A stretch of DNA of 64,000 bases from Modestobacter italicus (lineage in GTDB: Bacteria; Actinomycetota; Actinomycetes; Mycobacteriales; Geodermatophilaceae). Location of the stretch: assembly GCF_019799965.1 (NCBI RefSeq), contig NZ_JABGCJ010000001.1, forward strand, positions 496,001 through 560,000, in the 5' to 3' direction. This document shows, in pieces, positions 33,604 through 41,910 of this stretch (positions are counted from its first letter, which is position 1; each line of letters starts with the position of its first letter). Position numbers and translations under genes: made by a program. The notes beneath the pieces were generated by a model. That model did no database searches. It saw only the letters and a program-made list of their open reading frames with translations, and was not told the DNA's origin.

Positions 33604-34362
33604 TCAGCCCGCCGGGACCTCCATCACCGAGAACGCCGCACCCCACGGGTCGGTGACCACGGCGAACCGGCCGAACGGAGTGTCCTCGGCGGGCATCAGC
33701 ACCTTCCCGCCGCCGGCCCCGACCACCTGCACCGCCTCGTCGGTGGAGGCGACCGCGAAGCAGGTCCCCCACCCCCGGGGCAGGCCCTCGATCGCGCCGC
33801 TGAGCCCGCCGAGCGGGCGGTCACCGGTGGCGAAGGTCCAGTAGGCGTCCTCGCCCGGGACCTCCTCCCAGGCGAACCCGAACACGGCCGTGTAGAACTC
33901 CCGGGCCGCGGCCGGGTCGTCGACGGCGGCCTCGTTCCAGACCAGCGACCCGGGCTCGTTGAACACCTGGACCCCGGTGGTGGTGCCGGCCTGCCAGAGC
34001 CCGAACGAGTTGCCCTGCGGATCGGCGGCGATCGCCATCCGGCCGGCCGGGCCGACGTCCATCGGCGGGGCGAGCACTGTGCCACCGGCCGCCGTCACCC
34101 GGGCGGCCGTCGCGTCGGCGTCGTCGGTGGCGAAGTACGTCGTCCACCGCGGCGGGTCGGCCGGGTCCTGCTGCGGGCCGAGGCCGGCGGCCTCGCGCCC
34201 GTCCTTCAAGCACATCAGGTAGCCCCCGGCGTCGGGACCGGGGTCGAGGTACCCCCAGTCGAGGAACGCCGCGTAGAAGTCGCGGGCGGCGTAGACGTCG
34301 GGGGTGGCCAGATCGACCCAGCACGGCGTGCCGGGGGGCCAGGCGGTGTCGCGAGTGGGCAT
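33604..34362 (-). CDS. Two-domain VOC (glyoxalase/bleomycin-resistance-like) protein
   Basis: 252 residues containing two VOC repeats. The first begins TPCWVDLATPDVYAARDFYAAFLDWGYLDPG and the second about residue 120 (VFNEPGSLVWNEAAVDDPAAAREFYTAVFGFAWEEVPGE). Metal ligands are partly recognisable (D/E in DPQGNSFGLWQAG and in DPWGAAFSVMEV). The internally duplicated form occurs in actinobacterial dioxygenase-like proteins (CFP30B/Rv0577-like). ATG 34362 has GAGGAGGAGA directly upstream. Confidence 0.88.
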   Translation of the reverse strand: MPTRDTAWPPGTPCWVDLATPDVYAARDFYAAFLDWGYLDPGPDAGGYLMCLKDGREAAGLGPQQDPADPPRWTTYFATDDADATAARVTAAGGTVLAPPMDVGPAGRMAIAADPQGNSFGLWQAGTTTGVQVFNEPGSLVWNEAAVDDPAAAREFYTAVFGFAWEEVPGEDAYWTFATGDRPLGGLSGAIEGLPRGWGTCFAVASTDEAVQVVGAGGGKVLMPAEDTPFGRFAVVTDPWGAAFSVMEVPAG

Positions 34363-34535
34363 GTCTCCTCCTCGGGAAGGACTGCACTCGGTCGGACGGC
34401 CGAGGCGACGACCGTCCCGCTGGGGTCCGACGGTTTCCGGGCCTGCTGCCCCCGGCGCACCGACCTCCCGGTTCAAGTCTTCCGTGTCGCTGCCCTGGGT
34501 AGGTACCCACGCACCCACCGAGACCAGGAGACCCC

Positions 34536-34889
34536 GTGCCACACCGCGTTCCTGCCGCCGACCTGCCCCCGGGCGCCGTCCGCCCCGCCGGACCATGGGC
34601 GGTGGTCAACACCGGCGACCGGCTGTCCGCCGTCTCCCGGCGCTGCCGCCACCAGCTCGCCGACCTGGCCGAGGGCACCGTCGACGCCGACGGCTGCCTG
34701 GTCTGCCCGTGGCACCAGGCCCGCTACGACACCTCCACCGGGGAGATGGTGTCCGGACCGCGCGGGTTCCTCGGCTGGCACGGACCCACCCCGGGCTACA
34801 CGACGCTGGTGCGCTGGTTCGGCCGGGTCGCCCGGCTGCGGGTGCGCCGGGCGGTCCGGCGGGGCCAGGACGTCGTCGTCGAGTCCTGA
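34536..34889 (+). CDS. Small Rieske [2Fe-2S] protein
   Basis: 117 residues from GTG 34536 with CAGGAG upstream. Rieske ligands are C37/H39 in RRCRHQLADLAEG and C57/H60 in LVCPWHQARYD, so the CxH...CxxH motif is complete. A soluble ferredoxin-type electron-transfer component with an unknown partner. No oxygenase or reductase gene is adjacent in the window. Confidence 0.88.
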   Translation: MPHRVPAADLPPGAVRPAGPWAVVNTGDRLSAVSRRCRHQLADLAEGTVDADGCLVCPWHQARYDTSTGEMVSGPRGFLGWHGPTPGYTTLVRWFGRVARLRVRRAVRRGQDVVVES

Positions 34890-34903
34890 CCCCGGCCGGT
34901 GCG

Positions 34904-35725
34904 TCAGAACGCGGGGATGACCGCGCCCTCGTAGGTCTCCTCGATGAAGGTCCGCACCTCGTCGGAGTGCAGCAGCTCCTCCAGCTGGCCGATGCGCTCG
35001 TCGTCCTCGGTGCCGGCGCGCACCACGACCAGGTTGGCGTTCGGGTTGCCCTCGGCCTCCTCCAGCGCGAGCGCGTCCTCGGCCGGCGACAGGTCGGCGT
35101 CGATCGCGTAGTTGCCGTTGATCACCGCGGCGTCGACGTCGGCCAGCGACCGGGGCAGCTGAGCGGCCTCGACCTCGGTGATCTGCAGGTTCTTCGGGTT
35201 GCCCTCGATGTCGAGGGACGTCGGCGCCGCGTCGCCGGTGTCGGCCAGGGTGACCAGGTCGTTGGCGGCCAGCAGCCGCAGCGCCCGCCCGGCGTTGGTC
35301 GGGTCGTTCGGGATCGCCACCGTGGCGCCGTCCGGCAGGTCGGCGAGGGCGGTGAGCGAGTCGGAGTAGATGCCCAGCGGCTCGATGTGCACCGGCTCCA
35401 GGGCGGTGAAGTCGTAGCCGGCGTTGGCCTCCTGCTCCTCCAGGTAGGGCACGGTCTGGAAGTAGTTGGCGTCGATCGAGCCGTCGTCCAGGGCGACGTT
35501 GGGCTGGACGTAGTCGGTGAACTCGACGATCTCCAGGTCCAGGCCGGCGTCGGCGGCCAGCTCCTCGTCGACGAACCGGAGGATCTCCGCGTGCGGCACC
35601 GGGGAGGCGCCCACCCGCAACGGCTCGTCCTCGGCCGACAGCTCGGCGCTGCCGCCACCGCAGGCGCTCAGCACCAGGGCGGTCGCGACGGCGGCAGCGG
35701 CCGCCAGGGGGTTCTTCGCACGCAT
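34904..35725 (-). CDS. metQ: Methionine ABC transporter lipoprotein (MetQ/NlpA)
   Basis: 273 residues. Lipobox LSAC in MRAKNPLAAAAAVATALVLSAC, then PLRVGASPVPHAEILRF, the NlpA family signature. Further motifs are FTDYVQPNVALDDGSIDANYFQTVPYLE and NPNANLVVVRAG. It binds methionine or analogues outside the membrane. It is last in a metN-metI-metQ order on the minus strand, 39 nt after metI. Confidence 0.92.
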   Translation of the reverse strand: MRAKNPLAAAAAVATALVLSACGGGSAELSAEDEPLRVGASPVPHAEILRFVDEELAADAGLDLEIVEFTDYVQPNVALDDGSIDANYFQTVPYLEEQEANAGYDFTALEPVHIEPLGIYSDSLTALADLPDGATVAIPNDPTNAGRALRLLAANDLVTLADTGDAAPTSLDIEGNPKNLQITEVEAAQLPRSLADVDAAVINGNYAIDADLSPAEDALALEEAEGNPNANLVVVRAGTEDDERIGQLEELLHSDEVRTFIEETYEGAVIPAF

Positions 35726-35763
35726 GATCAGGTCTCTCTCTCGGAACAGGGTGGAACGGGCGG

Positions 35764-36423
35764 TCAGTGGGTGGCGAGCCGTCGGGCCCAGCGGTCGCCG
35801 GCCCACTGCAGGAGCTGCACCACCACGAGCAGCAGGACGACGGTGACGAGGGTGATGTCGGTGCGGAACTGCTGGTAGCCGTAGCGGATGGCGAAGTCGC
35901 CCAGCCCGCCGCCGCCGATCGCGCCGGCCATCGCCGAGTAGCTGATCAGCGCCACGACCGTGACGGTGACGCCGGCGACCAGCGAGGGCAGCGCCTCGGG
36001 CAGCAGCACCGTGCGGACGACGTCCCGGCGGCGGGCGCCCATCGCCAGCGTTGCCTCGACCTTGCCATGCGCCACCTCGCGCAGGCTGGTCTCCACCAGC
36101 CGGGCCAGGAACGGGACGGCGCCGATGGTCAGCGGCACGATCGTCGCGGTCGACCCGATGGTGGTGCCGACGATGCCGCGGGTCACCGGGGCGACCAGCA
36201 CCAGCAGGATGATGAAGGGCAGCGAGCGGCCGAGGTTGACCACCAGGCCCAGCAGTCGGTTCAGCACCGGGTGCGGGGCCAGGGCCCCGGGTGCGGTCAC
36301 GGTCAGCAGGACGCCCAGCGGCACACCGAGCAGCACGGTCAGCACCGTGGCGACGCCGACCATGTAGAGGGTCTCGCCGGTGGCGTCGAGCAGCTGCGGG
36401 GCGATCCGCGACCAGTCGTTCAC
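35764..36423 (-). CDS. metI: Methionine ABC transporter permease (MetI)
   Basis: 219 residues, typical of MetI. Five helices with LYMVGVATVLTVLLGVPLGVLL, LGRSLPFIILLVLVAPVTR and the EAA region VAHGKVEATLAMGARRRDVVRTVLLPEALPSLVAG. ATG 36423 overlaps the metN stop (ATGA), so the channel and ATPase are co-translated. Confidence 0.93.
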   Translation of the reverse strand: MNDWSRIAPQLLDATGETLYMVGVATVLTVLLGVPLGVLLTVTAPGALAPHPVLNRLLGLVVNLGRSLPFIILLVLVAPVTRGIVGTTIGSTATIVPLTIGAVPFLARLVETSLREVAHGKVEATLAMGARRRDVVRTVLLPEALPSLVAGVTVTVVALISYSAMAGAIGGGGLGDFAIRYGYQQFRTDITLVTVVLLLVVVQLLQWAGDRWARRLATH

Positions 36424-37526
36424 CGCTGCACGTCCGGGGCGTCGGCGAAGCGCTGCACGATGGGCTCCTCTGCTGCGGGGGGCTCCTGCCCGGCGGGGGG
36501 CTCGTCCTCGGCGGCGGCCTCCGGGCGGGGGTCACCGGCGACGGTGCGCTCGACCAGGGCGCCGGCGTTGCGCAGCCGGGCGAGCGCGGGGTCCAGCCGG
36601 CCGTCGTCCCCCTCGACCCGCAGCAGCAGCCGGCCGAACCGTCGGCCGGCGACGGTCTCCACCGAGCCGCCGACGACCTCGACGGACAGCCCCAGCTCCC
36701 CGGCCAGGGTCTGCAGGACGACGCCCTGCGGGCTGGCGTCGGTGACCGTGACCTGCACCAGCGCGCCGGCAGCGGTCTCCGGGGCGGCCGGCGCGGGGAC
36801 CAGCTGGGCGGCCAGCGCGGAGTCCGGCCGGGCGAGCACCTCGGTCAGCGGGCCGCCGTCGACCACCCGGCCGGCGCTCATCAGCACGGCGCTGTCGCAC
36901 ACCGCCCGCACCACCGACATCTCGTGGGTGATCAGCAGCACGGTCAGCCCCAGCTCGGCGCGCACCTGGCGCAGCAGGTCCAGGACGCCGGCGGTGCTGG
37001 CCGGGTCGAGGGCCGAGGTGGCCTCGTCGCAGAGCAGCACCGACGGCCGGGCGGCCAGCGCGCGGGCGATCGCGACCCGCTGCTTCTGCCCGCCGGAGAG
37101 CTGACCGGGCCGGGCGGCGTGCCGGTCGGCCAGGCCGACGAGGTCCAGCAGGTCGGCGACCCGGCGGCGGCGCTCGGTGCGGCCGACGCCGGCCAGCTCC
37201 AGCGGGTGCTCGACGTTGCCGGCCGCGGTGCGCGAGTCCAAGAGGTTGAAGTGCTGGAAGATCATCCCGATGCTGCGCCGGGCCTCGCGGACGCCGGTGT
37301 CGTCGAGGTCGGTGAGCACCCGGCCGTCGACGGTGACCGTGCCGGAGGTGGGCCGCTCCAGCAGGTTCACCAGCCGGGCGAGGGTGCTCTTGCCCGAGCC
37401 GCTCGGGCCGACCACGCCGGCGAACTCACCACGGGCCACGGAGATGCTGACCCCGTCGAGGGCGATCACCTCGCCGGCGCCGCGGCGGGCGGGGAAGACC
37501 TTGCGGACGTCGGACAGCTCGATCAT
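36420..37526 (-). CDS. metN: Methionine ABC transporter ATPase (MetN)
   Basis: 368 residues. ABC domain with Walker A GPSGSGKST, signature LSGGQKQRVAIARAL, Walker B VLLCDEATSALDPAST and H-loop LLITHEMSVVRAVCDS. The C-terminal NIL regulatory domain is present (VQVTVTDASPQGVVLQTLA... ALVERTVAG), where methionine binding inhibits transport in E. coli MetN. An acidic/proline tail extends past it. GAGGA lies about 10 nt before ATG 37526. A possible leader-peptide ORF is about 120 nt upstream. Confidence 0.93.
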   Translation of the reverse strand: MIELSDVRKVFPARRGAGEVIALDGVSISVARGEFAGVVGPSGSGKSTLARLVNLLERPTSGTVTVDGRVLTDLDDTGVREARRSIGMIFQHFNLLDSRTAAGNVEHPLELAGVGRTERRRRVADLLDLVGLADRHAARPGQLSGGQKQRVAIARALAARPSVLLCDEATSALDPASTAGVLDLLRQVRAELGLTVLLITHEMSVVRAVCDSAVLMSAGRVVDGGPLTEVLARPDSALAAQLVPAPAAPETAAGALVQVTVTDASPQGVVLQTLAGELGLSVEVVGGSVETVAGRRFGRLLLRVEGDDGRLDPALARLRNAGALVERTVAGDPRPEAAAEDEPPAGQEPPAAEEPIVQRFADAPDVQR

Positions 37527-37645
37527 GGGCGTGGGTCCTCGGGCAGGTGCGGGCGGTCGGGCGCTGCTCCCCGGACGTCGGTGCCACGGTCGTGGCGTCG
37601 CGGTACCCGGGAGCTCCTCGGCGGGAAGGGCGGGACGACGCCGCG

Positions 37646-37714
37646 TCAGAGGGTGCTGGCGACGCGCATCAGGTCGATGGCGCGACGACGCGTCAACGAA
37701 CCCGGCTCGACCAC
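37646..37714 (-). CDS. Possible leader-peptide ORF upstream of metN
   Basis: A 22-codon ORF from GTG 37714, VVEPGSLTRRRAIDLMRVASTL, ending in TGA. The RRRxIDLxRVAS pattern is what short leader peptides ahead of sulfur-assimilation and transport genes look like in actinobacteria (for example RRHIDLxRVASAxC types). Unlike those it has no cysteine, but one Met in the conserved stretch. It lies in the 347-nt intergenic stretch between recR and metN, about 120 nt ahead of metN. The rest of the stretch shows only small inverted repeats (GCCACG/CGTGGC on the minus strand). A start further upstream is open to question because no strong ribosome site precedes the GTG. Confidence 0.5.
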   Translation of the reverse strand: MVEPGSLTRRRAIDLMRVASTL

Positions 37715-37813
37715 CCGTCCAGAGTGCCCCGCCGCCCCGGCAGCCGCCACCTCCGGCCAGCCGGTTGTGATCGAACGCTCAACCAGCGGCCTGGGCCGAT
37801 GACGTACTGGAAC

Positions 37814-37869
37814 GGCCCCCCTGCAGGGGCCCACCCCGAGCTTGCGAGGCGTGGGGGGCAAGGGGCTCC
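37814..37869 (-). repeat. R2 element downstream of recR
   Basis: Begins 4 nt after the recR stop in recR orientation. Core (minus strand): CCCCCCACGCCTCGCAAGC then TCGGGGTGGGCCCCT. The outer stem is imperfect, CCCC and TGC on one side with GCA and GGGG on the other, one mismatch between them. Confidence 0.75.
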
Positions 37870-37873
37870 TTCG

Positions 37874-38473
37874 TCAGGCGTCGATGCGGCGGCGACCCTC
37901 GAAGGCCCGGCCCAGGGTGACCTCGTCGGCGTACTCGAGGTCACCGCCCACCGGCAGGCCGCTGGCCAGCCGGGAGACCGCCAGCCCCAGCGGGCCGACC
38001 AGCCGGGCCAGGTAGGCGGCGGTCGCCTCGCCCTCCAGGTTCGGGTCGGTGGCGATGATCAGCTCGGTGACCTGGCCGTCCATCAGCCGGGTCATCAGCT
38101 CCTTGACCCGCAGGTCGTCGGGGCCGATGCCCTCGATCGGGCTGATCGCGCCGCCGAGCACGTGGTAGCGGCCCTTGAACTCGCGGGTGCGCTCGATCGC
38201 CACGACGTCCTTGGGCTCCTCGACGACGCAGATGACGTCGAGCGAGCGCCGCGGGTCACGGCAGATCCGGCACTGCTCGCCCTCGGCGACGTTGTAACAG
38301 GTCACGCAGAAGCGGACCTCTGCCTGCACCCGCTGCAGGGCGGCCACCAGCCGCCCCACGTCGGCCGACTCGGCGGCCAGCAGGTGGAAGGCGATGCGCT
38401 GCGCGCTCTTGGGACCGACGCCGGGCAGCCGCCCGAGCTCGTCGATGAGGTCCTGGACGGCGCCCTCGTACAC
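37874..38473 (-). CDS. recR: Recombination protein RecR
   Basis: 199 residues, standard RecR length. The N-terminal HhH segment [24 protein letters not shown], a four-cysteine zinc finger [16 protein letters not shown] (about 57-72), a TOPRIM domain ([38 protein letters not shown]) and the C-terminal Walker-B-like region. Acts with RecFO in RecA loading at gaps. It is 43 nt downstream of ybaB on the minus strand, the conserved dnaX-ybaB-recR order. Confidence 0.96.
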   Translation of the reverse strand: MYEGAVQDLIDELGRLPGVGPKSAQRIAFHLLAAESADVGRLVAALQRVQAEVRFCVTCYNVAEGEQCRICRDPRRSLDVICVVEEPKDVVAIERTREFKGRYHVLGGAISPIEGIGPDDLRVKELMTRLMDGQVTELIIATDPNLEGEATAAYLARLVGPLGLAVSRLASGLPVGGDLEYADEVTLGRAFEGRRRIDA

Positions 38474-38515
38474 GGTTCTCCTTCGGGTGGGGCGGCGGTG
38501 CGCCGCCCCGGTGGG

Positions 38516-38857
38516 TCAGAAGCCGGGCAGACCCATGCCGCCGCCACCGAGGCCGCCGGCCAGCGGGCCCATGGTGGTGGAGGCGAGCTCGTTGACGGCC
38601 CGCTGGGCGTCCCGGACGGCGGCCAGGACGAGGTCCTGCAGGGTCTCGATGTCGTCGGGGTCGACGGCGGCCGGGGCGATGGTGACGGCGGTGACGTCCC
38701 CGCTGCCGGTCATCGTGACGGTGACCAGCTCGCCACCGGCGGAGCCGGTGACCTCGGCGTTGGCCAGCTCCTCCTGCGCAGCGGCCAGTTGCTGCTGCAT
38801 CTTCTGGGCCTGCTTCATCAGCTGCTGCATGTCGGGCTGGCGTCCGGGTCCGGGCAT
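38516..38857 (-). CDS. YbaB/EbfC nucleoid-associated protein
   Basis: 113 residues. [42 protein letters not shown] is the canonical YbaB start and core, and a Gly-rich C-terminal tail follows. A dimeric DNA-binding protein near recR in most bacteria. ATG 38857 adds nine residues (MPGPGRQPD) before the conserved start. Confidence 0.94.
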   Translation of the reverse strand: MPGPGRQPDMQQLMKQAQKMQQQLAAAQEELANAEVTGSAGGELVTVTMTGSGDVTAVTIAPAAVDPDDIETLQDLVLAAVRDAQRAVNELASTTMGPLAGGLGGGGMGLPGF

Positions 38858-38935
38858 GCCACCGAGAGTAGGTGCTGGTGCCGACAGCTCGCCGCACCAG
38901 CGGGCCCGGCCCGGCGCGCGGGGCAGGATGACGCC

Positions 38936-40186
38936 ATGCCGCATGCCGCCGTGCCGCAGCCCGGCCCCGCGGTGGGGGCACCCGCCCACGGGCTCCGCTC
39001 CCCCGGACCACAGCTGGCGCTGATCGCGCTGACCCAGGTGCTGGCGCTGGCCGTCTGGTTCTCCGCCTCCGCCGTCCTCCCGGTGCTGCGCCGCGACTGG
39101 GACCTGGGCACCGGGGGCGCGGTCGCCCTCACCGTCGCCGTCCAGCTGGGCTTCGTGGTGGGTGCGCTGGCCTCGGCCACGACCGGGCTGGCCGACCGGG
39201 TGCGGCCGGAGCGGCTGTTCGCCACCGGCGCCGGCGCCGCGGCCGGGTGCACCCTCGCGGTCGCCGTGCTCGCCGACGGGCCGGGGGTCGCCGTCCTGTT
39301 GCGCTTCGCCACCGGCGCGGGGCTGGCGCTGGTCTACCCGATCGGCATGAAGCTGATGGCCTCCTGGTTCGGTGCCCGCGGCCGGGGCCTGGCCCTGGGG
39401 GTGCTGGTCGGCGCGTTGACGCTGGGCTCCCTGCTGCCGCAGCTGCTGGTCGGGGTGCTCGGCGACTCCTGGCGCACCGTGCTGGTCGCGGCCGCCGGCT
39501 GCGGCGCCGTCGCCGGGCTGCTCGCCCTCGCCGCGCTGCGCACCGGGCCGCACCTGTCCGTCGGCGCGCGGCCGCGGGCGGCCCAGGCCCTCGACGGCTT
39601 CCGGGCGGCCCGGCCGCGGCTGGTGAACCTGGCCTACCTGGGCCACATGTGGGAGCTGTACGCGCTGTGGGCCTGGGCGTCGGCCTGGCTCACCGCCTCC
39701 CGGGCCGTGCACGACCCGGGCCTGGACGCCGCCGGCATCGCCCTGCTGGCCCTGGTCGCCTTCGGGGTCTGCGGCGCCGCGGGCTGCCTGCTGGGCGGCT
39801 GGGCCGCCGGGCGCGTGGGCCGGGCACCGGTCGCCACGGTCGCGGTGGCCACCAGCGGCGTCTGCTGCCTGCTGTCGCCGTGGGCGTGGTCGTGGCCGAC
39901 GGGGCTGCTCGCCGTGTTCGTCTGCGTGTGGGGGGCCAGCGTCATCGCCGACTCGGCGATGTTCTCCACCCTGCTCAGCGAGGTCTCCGACCGGCGCTGG
40001 GTCGGCACGGCGCTCACCGTGCAGACCGCGACCGGCTTCCTGCTGACCACCGTGACGATCAGCGCGCTGCCCTACCTGGCCGAGGCGGTGACCTGGCGGT
40101 GGGCGCTGGTGCTGCTCGCCGCCGGCCCGGTGCTCTCGGTCGCCGCCCTGGCCCGGTTCCGGCGGCTGGGGGCCGCGGCCGGCTGA
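38936..40186 (+). CDS. Major facilitator superfamily transporter
   Basis: 416 residues with about twelve hydrophobic helices. The MFS loop-2/3 motif is [15 protein letters not shown], and helix 4 region is [35 protein letters not shown], like the nitrate/nitrite and oxalate/formate-type MFS branch. Substrate unknown. It faces away from ybaB (78 nt between starts) and lies inside the otherwise conserved dnaX-ybaB-recR neighbourhood. Confidence 0.88.
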   Translation: MPHAAVPQPGPAVGAPAHGLRSPGPQLALIALTQVLALAVWFSASAVLPVLRRDWDLGTGGAVALTVAVQLGFVVGALASATTGLADRVRPERLFATGAGAAAGCTLAVAVLADGPGVAVLLRFATGAGLALVYPIGMKLMASWFGARGRGLALGVLVGALTLGSLLPQLLVGVLGDSWRTVLVAAAGCGAVAGLLALAALRTGPHLSVGARPRAAQALDGFRAARPRLVNLAYLGHMWELYALWAWASAWLTASRAVHDPGLDAAGIALLALVAFGVCGAAGCLLGGWAAGRVGRAPVATVAVATSGVCCLLSPWAWSWPTGLLAVFVCVWGASVIADSAMFSTLLSEVSDRRWVGTALTVQTATGFLLTTVTISALPYLAEAVTWRWALVLLAAGPVLSVAALARFRRLGAAAG

Positions 40187-40242
40187 CGGCGTCCCGGCAT
40201 CATGGGGCCCGCCCGCGCAGGGACCACGACTGGAGGACACCG

Positions 40243-40725
40243 ATGGACGTCGAGGAGACCCGGCTGCCCGGCATCGGCCTGCGGCACGACCTGGTGACCG
40301 CGCAGGGCCGCCGGGTCGGGGTGATCTCCCAGCGCAACGGCGCCCGGCACGTCGTCCTCTACGACGAGGCCGACCCCGACGCCGCCGCGGCCACCATCGA
40401 GCTGACGCCGGAGGAGAGCGAGGTCCTCGCCGAGCTGCTGGGCGCGCCGCGGATCACCGAGCGGCTGTCCCGGCTGCGCGAGCAGGTGGAGGGCCTGGCC
40501 ACCGAGGGCCTGCCGATCGAGCCCGGCTCACCCTGGGTCGGCGCCACTCTCGGTGAGGCCGCCATCCGCACCCGCACCGGGGCCTCGGTGGTCGCCGTGG
40601 TGCGCGGCGAGGAGATGATCGCCTCCCCCACCCCGGACTTCCGGTTCCAGGTCGAGGACCGGCTGGTCGTGGTCGGCACCTCGGACGGCGTCGCGGCGGT
40701 CGGTGACCTGCTGAACTCCCGCTGA
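40243..40725 (+). CDS. RCK-C/TrkA-C regulatory subunit of a cation antiporter (KhtT-like)
   Basis: 160 residues, soluble. The N-terminal ~75 residues are a small alpha/beta region ([20 protein letters not shown]), and the C-terminal TrkA-C domain is about 80-160 ([47 protein letters not shown]). Its stop overlaps the ATG of the antiporter gene (TGATG). The pair matches KhtT-KhtU of Bacillus, where the TrkA-C subunit gates a K+/H+ antiporter. Its ligand may be a cyclic dinucleotide or similar, not shown. Confidence 0.88.
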   Translation: MDVEETRLPGIGLRHDLVTAQGRRVGVISQRNGARHVVLYDEADPDAAAATIELTPEESEVLAELLGAPRITERLSRLREQVEGLATEGLPIEPGSPWVGATLGEAAIRTRTGASVVAVVRGEEMIASPTPDFRFQVEDRLVVVGTSDGVAAVGDLLNSR

Positions 40726-41906
40726 TGGACGCCGGGCACACCGCGGTCCTGCTGCTGGAGCTCGGCGCCGTCGTCTTCGGCCTGGGGGTGCTGGGCTCGC
40801 TCGCCGGCCGGGTCGGGCTGTCCCCCATCCCGCTGTACCTGCTGGCCGGGCTGGCGTTCGGCAACGGCGGGCTGCTGCCGCTGGAGGCGCCCGAGGGCTT
40901 CTTCGCCACCGGTGCCGAGGTGGGCGTCGTCCTGCTGCTGCTGGTGCTCGGGCTGGAGTACACCGCCGGCGACCTGGTCGACAACCTGCGCCGGCAGGCT
41001 CCGGTCGGGGTGGTCGACCTGCTGCTCAACGGCCTGCCCGGGGCCGCCCTGGCCCTGCTGCTGGGCTGGGGGCCGACGGCGGCGCTGGCGCTGTTCGGCG
41101 TCACCGCGATCAGCTCGTCCGGGATCATCTCGAAGCTGCTCACCGACCTGGGCCGGCTCGGCAACCGGGAGACCCCCGCCGTGCTCGGCGTCCTGGTCAT
41201 CGAGGACCTGGCGATGGCCGCCTACCTCCCGGTGCTCACCGGCGTGGTCGCGGCCACGAGCACCGGGGACGCGGTGCTGTCGGTCGCGGTGGCGCTGGCC
41301 ACCCTCGCGGTGGTGCTGGTCGTCGCCGTCCGGCACGGCAGCACGGTCACCCGGTTCGTGGGGGCGCGGTCGAACGAGATCCTGCTGCTGCGCGTGCTGG
41401 GGCTGGCGCTGCTGGTCGCCGGGGCCGCCGAGGCGGTGCACGTCTCGGCCGCCGTCGGCGCCTTCCTGCTCGGCATCGCCCTCTCCGGCGAGGTCGCCGA
41501 GCGGATCGGCGACCTGCTCTCCCCGCTGCGGGACCTGTTCGCCGCGGTGTTCTTCGTCTTCTTCGGTCTCTCCACCGACCCGACCGAGCTCTCCGGTGCG
41601 CTGCTCCCCGCCGCGGCGCTGGCGGCCGTGGGGGTCGGCACCAAGCTGCTCACCGGCTGGGTCGCCGGCCGGCGGGCCGGGGTCGGACCCCCCGGCCGGG
41701 TGCGCGCCGGAGCAGCGCTGATCGCCCGGGGGGAGTTCTCGATCATCATCGCCGGCCTGGTGCTGGGCAGCGTGCCGGCGGCGTTCGGGCCGACGGTCGC
41801 GGCCTACGTGCTGATCCTGGCGGTCATCGGGCCGCTCGCTCCCCGGCTGGCCGACCCGTGGGTCCGCCGACTCGCCGCCCGCCCGGCCCGGCGGGCGCCG
41901 GCCTGA
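40725..41906 (+). CDS. CPA2-type monovalent cation/H+ antiporter (KhtU/KefB-like)
   Basis: 393 residues, about 12-13 helices. Motifs GEVGVVLLLLVLGLEYT-like (here GAEVGVVLLLLVLGLEYTAGDLVDNLR), GVTAISSSGIISKLLTDLGRLGNRETPAVLGVLVIEDL and the unwound-helix region AVGAFLLGIALSGEVAERI. The conserved ISSSG and IEDL residues fit CPA2 transporters. It overlaps its TrkA-C subunit gene by 1 nt and ends 4 nt from the convergent dnaX gene. Role: K+ (or Na+) efflux coupled to proton uptake. Confidence 0.92.
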   Translation: MDAGHTAVLLLELGAVVFGLGVLGSLAGRVGLSPIPLYLLAGLAFGNGGLLPLEAPEGFFATGAEVGVVLLLLVLGLEYTAGDLVDNLRRQAPVGVVDLLLNGLPGAALALLLGWGPTAALALFGVTAISSSGIISKLLTDLGRLGNRETPAVLGVLVIEDLAMAAYLPVLTGVVAATSTGDAVLSVAVALATLAVVLVVAVRHGSTVTRFVGARSNEILLLRVLGLALLVAGAAEAVHVSAAVGAFLLGIALSGEVAERIGDLLSPLRDLFAAVFFVFFGLSTDPTELSGALLPAAALAAVGVGTKLLTGWVAGRRAGVGPPGRVRAGAALIARGEFSIIIAGLVLGSVPAAFGPTVAAYVLILAVIGPLAPRLADPWVRRLAARPARRAPA

Positions 41907-41910
41907 CCGG

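Noticed and set aside
28176-33656. Very long plus-strand open frame of about 1800 codons across the peptide ABC operon
   Set aside because: It is antisense to well-motifed genes and its translation is low-complexity (Gly, Arg, Gln, Val). Long antisense frames are expected at this GC content.
37527-37873. SAM riboswitch (S-box or SAM-II) upstream of metN
   Set aside because: The conserved core sequences of those riboswitches are not present in the region. Only small inverted repeats and the leader ORF are visible.
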